Assembly (NCBI GenBank): GCA_029907545.1
Contig: JARYLR010000001.1
Span: 1-64,000 of the forward strand
From: Candidatus Bathyarchaeota archaeon
Lineage (GTDB): Archaea > Thermoproteota > Bathyarchaeia > Bathyarchaeales > Bathycorpusculaceae
Direction of reading: 5' to 3'
DNA: 64,000 nt
Position 1 is the first letter of the stretch; each line of letters opens with the position of its first letter. Positions 61,951 through 64,000 of this stretch are shown one piece after another. The notes below the pieces were generated by a model. The model saw only the letters and a program-made list of their open reading frames with translations, searched no databases and was not told the origin of the DNA. Both the position numbers and the translations under genes were made by a program.

Positions 61951-63306
61951 ATGAACATTCTCATCCATAGCGGCACGATACTTCCATTGAATGGTAAACC
62001 ACTGATCCGCGATGGAGCTGTAGCCATAGAAGGCAACACTATAGTGGCTGTTGGAAAGACAGGCGATCTTAAAGGAAAATGCGGTAAAGGCTTCGAGAAA
62101 ATAGATGCCGAAGGCTGCATAGTGATGCCTGGACTGATAAACACACATCAACACGCCGCCATGAGCCTGCTCCGAGGATACGCAGATGACCTGCCACTGC
62201 AAGAATGGCTGGAAAAACGAATCTGGCCTATTGAAGCGAAAATGACGCCTCACGACATTTATGCTGGGGCGTTGCTTACCGCGGCAGAATCAATCATGAG
62301 CGGCACAACAACGGTCAACACGATGTATCACTATTTCCCAGAAGAAAACGAGGCAAAGGCATTTGCCGACGCTGGGCTGCGCGGAGTAATAGGTCACGTG
62401 TGTTTTTCGTGGAGAAAAAAAGAAGACATAGAGGCGCTGGAAAGACTGGCTAGAGGATGGCATCGCCAGAAAAACGGTTTAATCCGTGTGAGCGTGGATC
62501 CCCACTCTCCATACACGGTGGATCCGGGATACATGAAAGAGCTGGAAGCAACACGAAAGGAGCTAAACCAAAAATACGGCTCAACAGCTGACCCTATTAT
62601 CACGCACATCCATATTGCAGAAACACGTGAGGAAAAAAGTAAAGTTCAAAAAACGTTTAAGCTTCAGTTGAAAAACGGTTTGATGGAGTATCTGGACTCG
62701 TTAGGGGTTCTCCATGAAAACGTGATTGCTGCCCACTGTGTAGCACTGGAAGACATGGATTTTGCTGTCATGAAAAAAAGAAAGGTCAAGATTTCGCACA
62801 ATCCTATTTCTAACCTTAAACTTGCTTCAGGCATAAGCCCCATCAACACGGTGATTGAGAAGGGAATCACCGTTTCGCTTGGCACAGACAGCCCCTGCTC
62901 AAACAATTCTGCAGACATGTTTGAAGTTATGAAAACAACGGCGCTGCTACACAAGGGAGTGAACAACAATCCGACACTGGTCCCTGCGAGCAAGGTGCTG
63001 GAGCTGGCGACAATTGATGGGGCTAAAGCGCTTTCGTGGGAAAAAGAGATAGGCTCAATCGACATCGGTAAGAAGGCGGACCTTGTAATCATCGACCTCA
63101 AAAAGCCGCATTTCTGCCCAGTTCACAACGAAATCAGCCACCTCGTCTACGCGGCAAAAGGATCTGACGCTAAAACAGTCATAATAGATGGCAAAATCGT
63201 CATGGAAAACCGAGAATTAGCTACAGTGAAAACAGACCACGTTATGGAGATAGCGGAAAAGGCGAAAAACACTCTTCTAGAGAAACTTGACGCCAACATT
63301 AAATAG
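61951..63306 (+). CDS. mtaD: MTA/SAH/5'-deoxyadenosine deaminase-type amidohydrolase
   Basis: A 451-residue metal-dependent amidohydrolase. The first metal pair is NTHQH (His66, His68), later HIHIAE, AAHCVALEDMD, and LGTDSPCSNNS. The family deaminates S-adenosylhomocysteine, methylthioadenosine or 5'-deoxyadenosine. The next gene is S-adenosylhomocysteine hydrolase, so it probably clears by-products of methyl transfer and radical SAM enzymes. Confidence 0.87.
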   Translation: MNILIHSGTILPLNGKPLIRDGAVAIEGNTIVAVGKTGDLKGKCGKGFEKIDAEGCIVMPGLINTHQHAAMSLLRGYADDLPLQEWLEKRIWPIEAKMTPHDIYAGALLTAAESIMSGTTTVNTMYHYFPEENEAKAFADAGLRGVIGHVCFSWRKKEDIEALERLARGWHRQKNGLIRVSVDPHSPYTVDPGYMKELEATRKELNQKYGSTADPIITHIHIAETREEKSKVQKTFKLQLKNGLMEYLDSLGVLHENVIAAHCVALEDMDFAVMKKRKVKISHNPISNLKLASGISPINTVIEKGITVSLGTDSPCSNNSADMFEVMKTTALLHKGVNNNPTLVPASKVLELATIDGAKALSWEKEIGSIDIGKKADLVIIDLKKPHFCPVHNEISHLVYAAKGSDAKTVIIDGKIVMENRELATVKTDHVMEIAEKAKNTLLEKLDANIK

Positions 63307-63338
63307 CAAATCCGCAATCTGCATAGCTGAGTGGAAAC

Positions 63339-64000
63339 TTGACTCAAAAATTCAAAGTAAAAAATCCTTCTTTGGCTTCGCAAGGAATGCTGCAGATTGA
63401 GTGGGCATCCAAGCACATGCCTGTCCTAAGCCAGATTAAAAAGCGGTTCTGCAAGGAAAAACCGCTTGCGGGACTGAATCTTGCAGCGTGCCTGCACGTG
63501 ACGAAGGAGACAGGGGTTTTGATGGAAGCTTTGCTTGCTGGTGGGGCGAAGATCGCTTTATGTGGTTCTAATCCGCTTTCCACACAAGACGACGTAGCTG
63601 CGGCGCTTGCAACAGTGGGAGTTCAGGTTTATGCATGGCGAGGACAGAGCACAGAAGAATACTACTGGTGCGTGGAAAAAACGCTGGACTCGAAGCCGGT
63701 AATAACTCTTGACGACGGCGCTGACCTTGTTGGCACATTGCACAGCAAGAGAAAAGAAGAATTGCAAAAAGTTAAAGGCGGAACAGAAGAGACCACAACC
63801 GGTGTCCAGCGGCTAAGGGCTATGGAGAAAAACGGCGCACTGAAATACCCCATTATAGCCGTAAATGATGCTTACACGAAGTATCTGTTTGATAACCGTT
63901 ATGGAACAGGACAGAGCACCATAGACGGAATCATCAGAGCCACGAACATACTGCTAGCAGGCAAAAAATTCGTCGTCTGCGGCTATGGATGGTGCGGACG
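63339..64000 (+). CDS. ahcY: Adenosylhomocysteinase, N-terminal part
   Basis: A TTG frame that runs off the window end. The product begins VKNPSLASQGMLQIEWASKHMPVL and includes GLNLAACLHVTKETGVLMEAL, GSNPLSTQDDVAAAL, and VNDAYTKYLFDNRYGTGQS, all standard for S-adenosylhomocysteine hydrolase. The NAD-binding domain starts at the end (FVVCGYGWCG). It splits SAH into adenosine and homocysteine. Follows the deaminase by 32 bases. Confidence 0.95.
   Translation, partial: MTQKFKVKNPSLASQGMLQIEWASKHMPVLSQIKKRFCKEKPLAGLNLAACLHVTKETGVLMEALLAGGAKIALCGSNPLSTQDDVAAALATVGVQVYAWRGQSTEEYYWCVEKTLDSKPVITLDDGADLVGTLHSKRKEELQKVKGGTEETTTGVQRLRAMEKNGALKYPIIAVNDAYTKYLFDNRYGTGQSTIDGIIRATNILLAGKKFVVCGYGWCG

Overview
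This 64-kb window is archaeal chromosome and looks like a Bathyarchaeia-type member of the TACK/Thermoproteota lineage. The placement is an inference of moderate certainty. It rests on archaeal-type information genes (aIF2-gamma, S6e, Rpo7, Spt4, S24e, S27ae, the L3-L4-L23-L2-S19 block, Hel308), archaeal metabolic enzymes (fructose-1,6-bisphosphate aldolase/phosphatase, Fae-Hps, formylmethanofuran:H4MPT formyltransferase, GTP-dependent dephospho-CoA kinase, PurS/L/Q), many TTG and GTG starts, and TATA-box promoters. There are no rRNA genes, CRISPR arrays, transposases or clear phage genes. One tRNA (Gly, CCC) is present.

Layout. 1-3.7 kb: surface-polysaccharide genes (glycosyltransferase, a short nucleotide-sugar dehydrogenase, a flippase). 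3.7-6.1 kb: a TrmB-like regulator and two unknown helical proteins. 6.1-9.4 kb: an Fe-S assembly operon with two class V desulfurase-like enzymes around an IscU scaffold. 9.5-15.7 kb: Hel308, PurB, an asparagine-synthetase-like protein without the glutaminase cysteine, and an HDAC-family deacetylase. 15.7-20.3 kb, minus strand: glycogen-synthase-like glycosyltransferase, nucleotidyltransferase, a small archaeal protein, a ribophorin-I-like membrane protein and a ferredoxin. 20.4-23.3 kb: regulators, FBP aldolase/phosphatase and an exported protein. 23.4-34.4 kb: two convergent purine operons, purF-purD-HAD-ftr-pfkB-GNAT (plus) and purM-purS-purL-purQ (minus). 34.5-37.4 kb: 2-oxoacid:ferredoxin oxidoreductase KorABC. 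37.5-43.8 kb: TldD/TldE, tRNA-Gly, a frameshifted exported protein, an M32 carboxypeptidase. 44.1-46.8 kb: an HTH-Fae-Hps fusion and an MFS transporter. 46.9-54.9 kb: translation and transcription genes. 55.1-57.7 kb: a large, apparently circularly permuted solute-binding protein with a dockerin. 57.8-64 kb: PyrE, a split kinase pair around a PHP phosphoesterase, membrane proteins, an MTA/SAH deaminase, and the start of S-adenosylhomocysteine hydrolase.

How the genes fit together. The metabolic theme is tetrahydromethanopterin-linked one-carbon chemistry joined to purine and pentose supply. Hps can make ribulose-5-phosphate from hexulose-6-phosphate and release formaldehyde. Fae can trap that formaldehyde on H4MPT, and Ftr handles formyl-H4MPT inside a purine operon. 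KorABC, FBP aldolase/phosphatase and a glycogen-synthase-like enzyme fit an anaerobic, ferredoxin-based, gluconeogenic life. The most notable items are the full-length ribophorin-I-like protein, the N-terminal HTH on Fae-Hps with a cluster of CCGACA motifs at its promoter, and the rearranged solute-binding protein. Three genes (GNAT, S6e tail, exported protein) appear interrupted by single-base shifts, which may be real or may be assembly errors.
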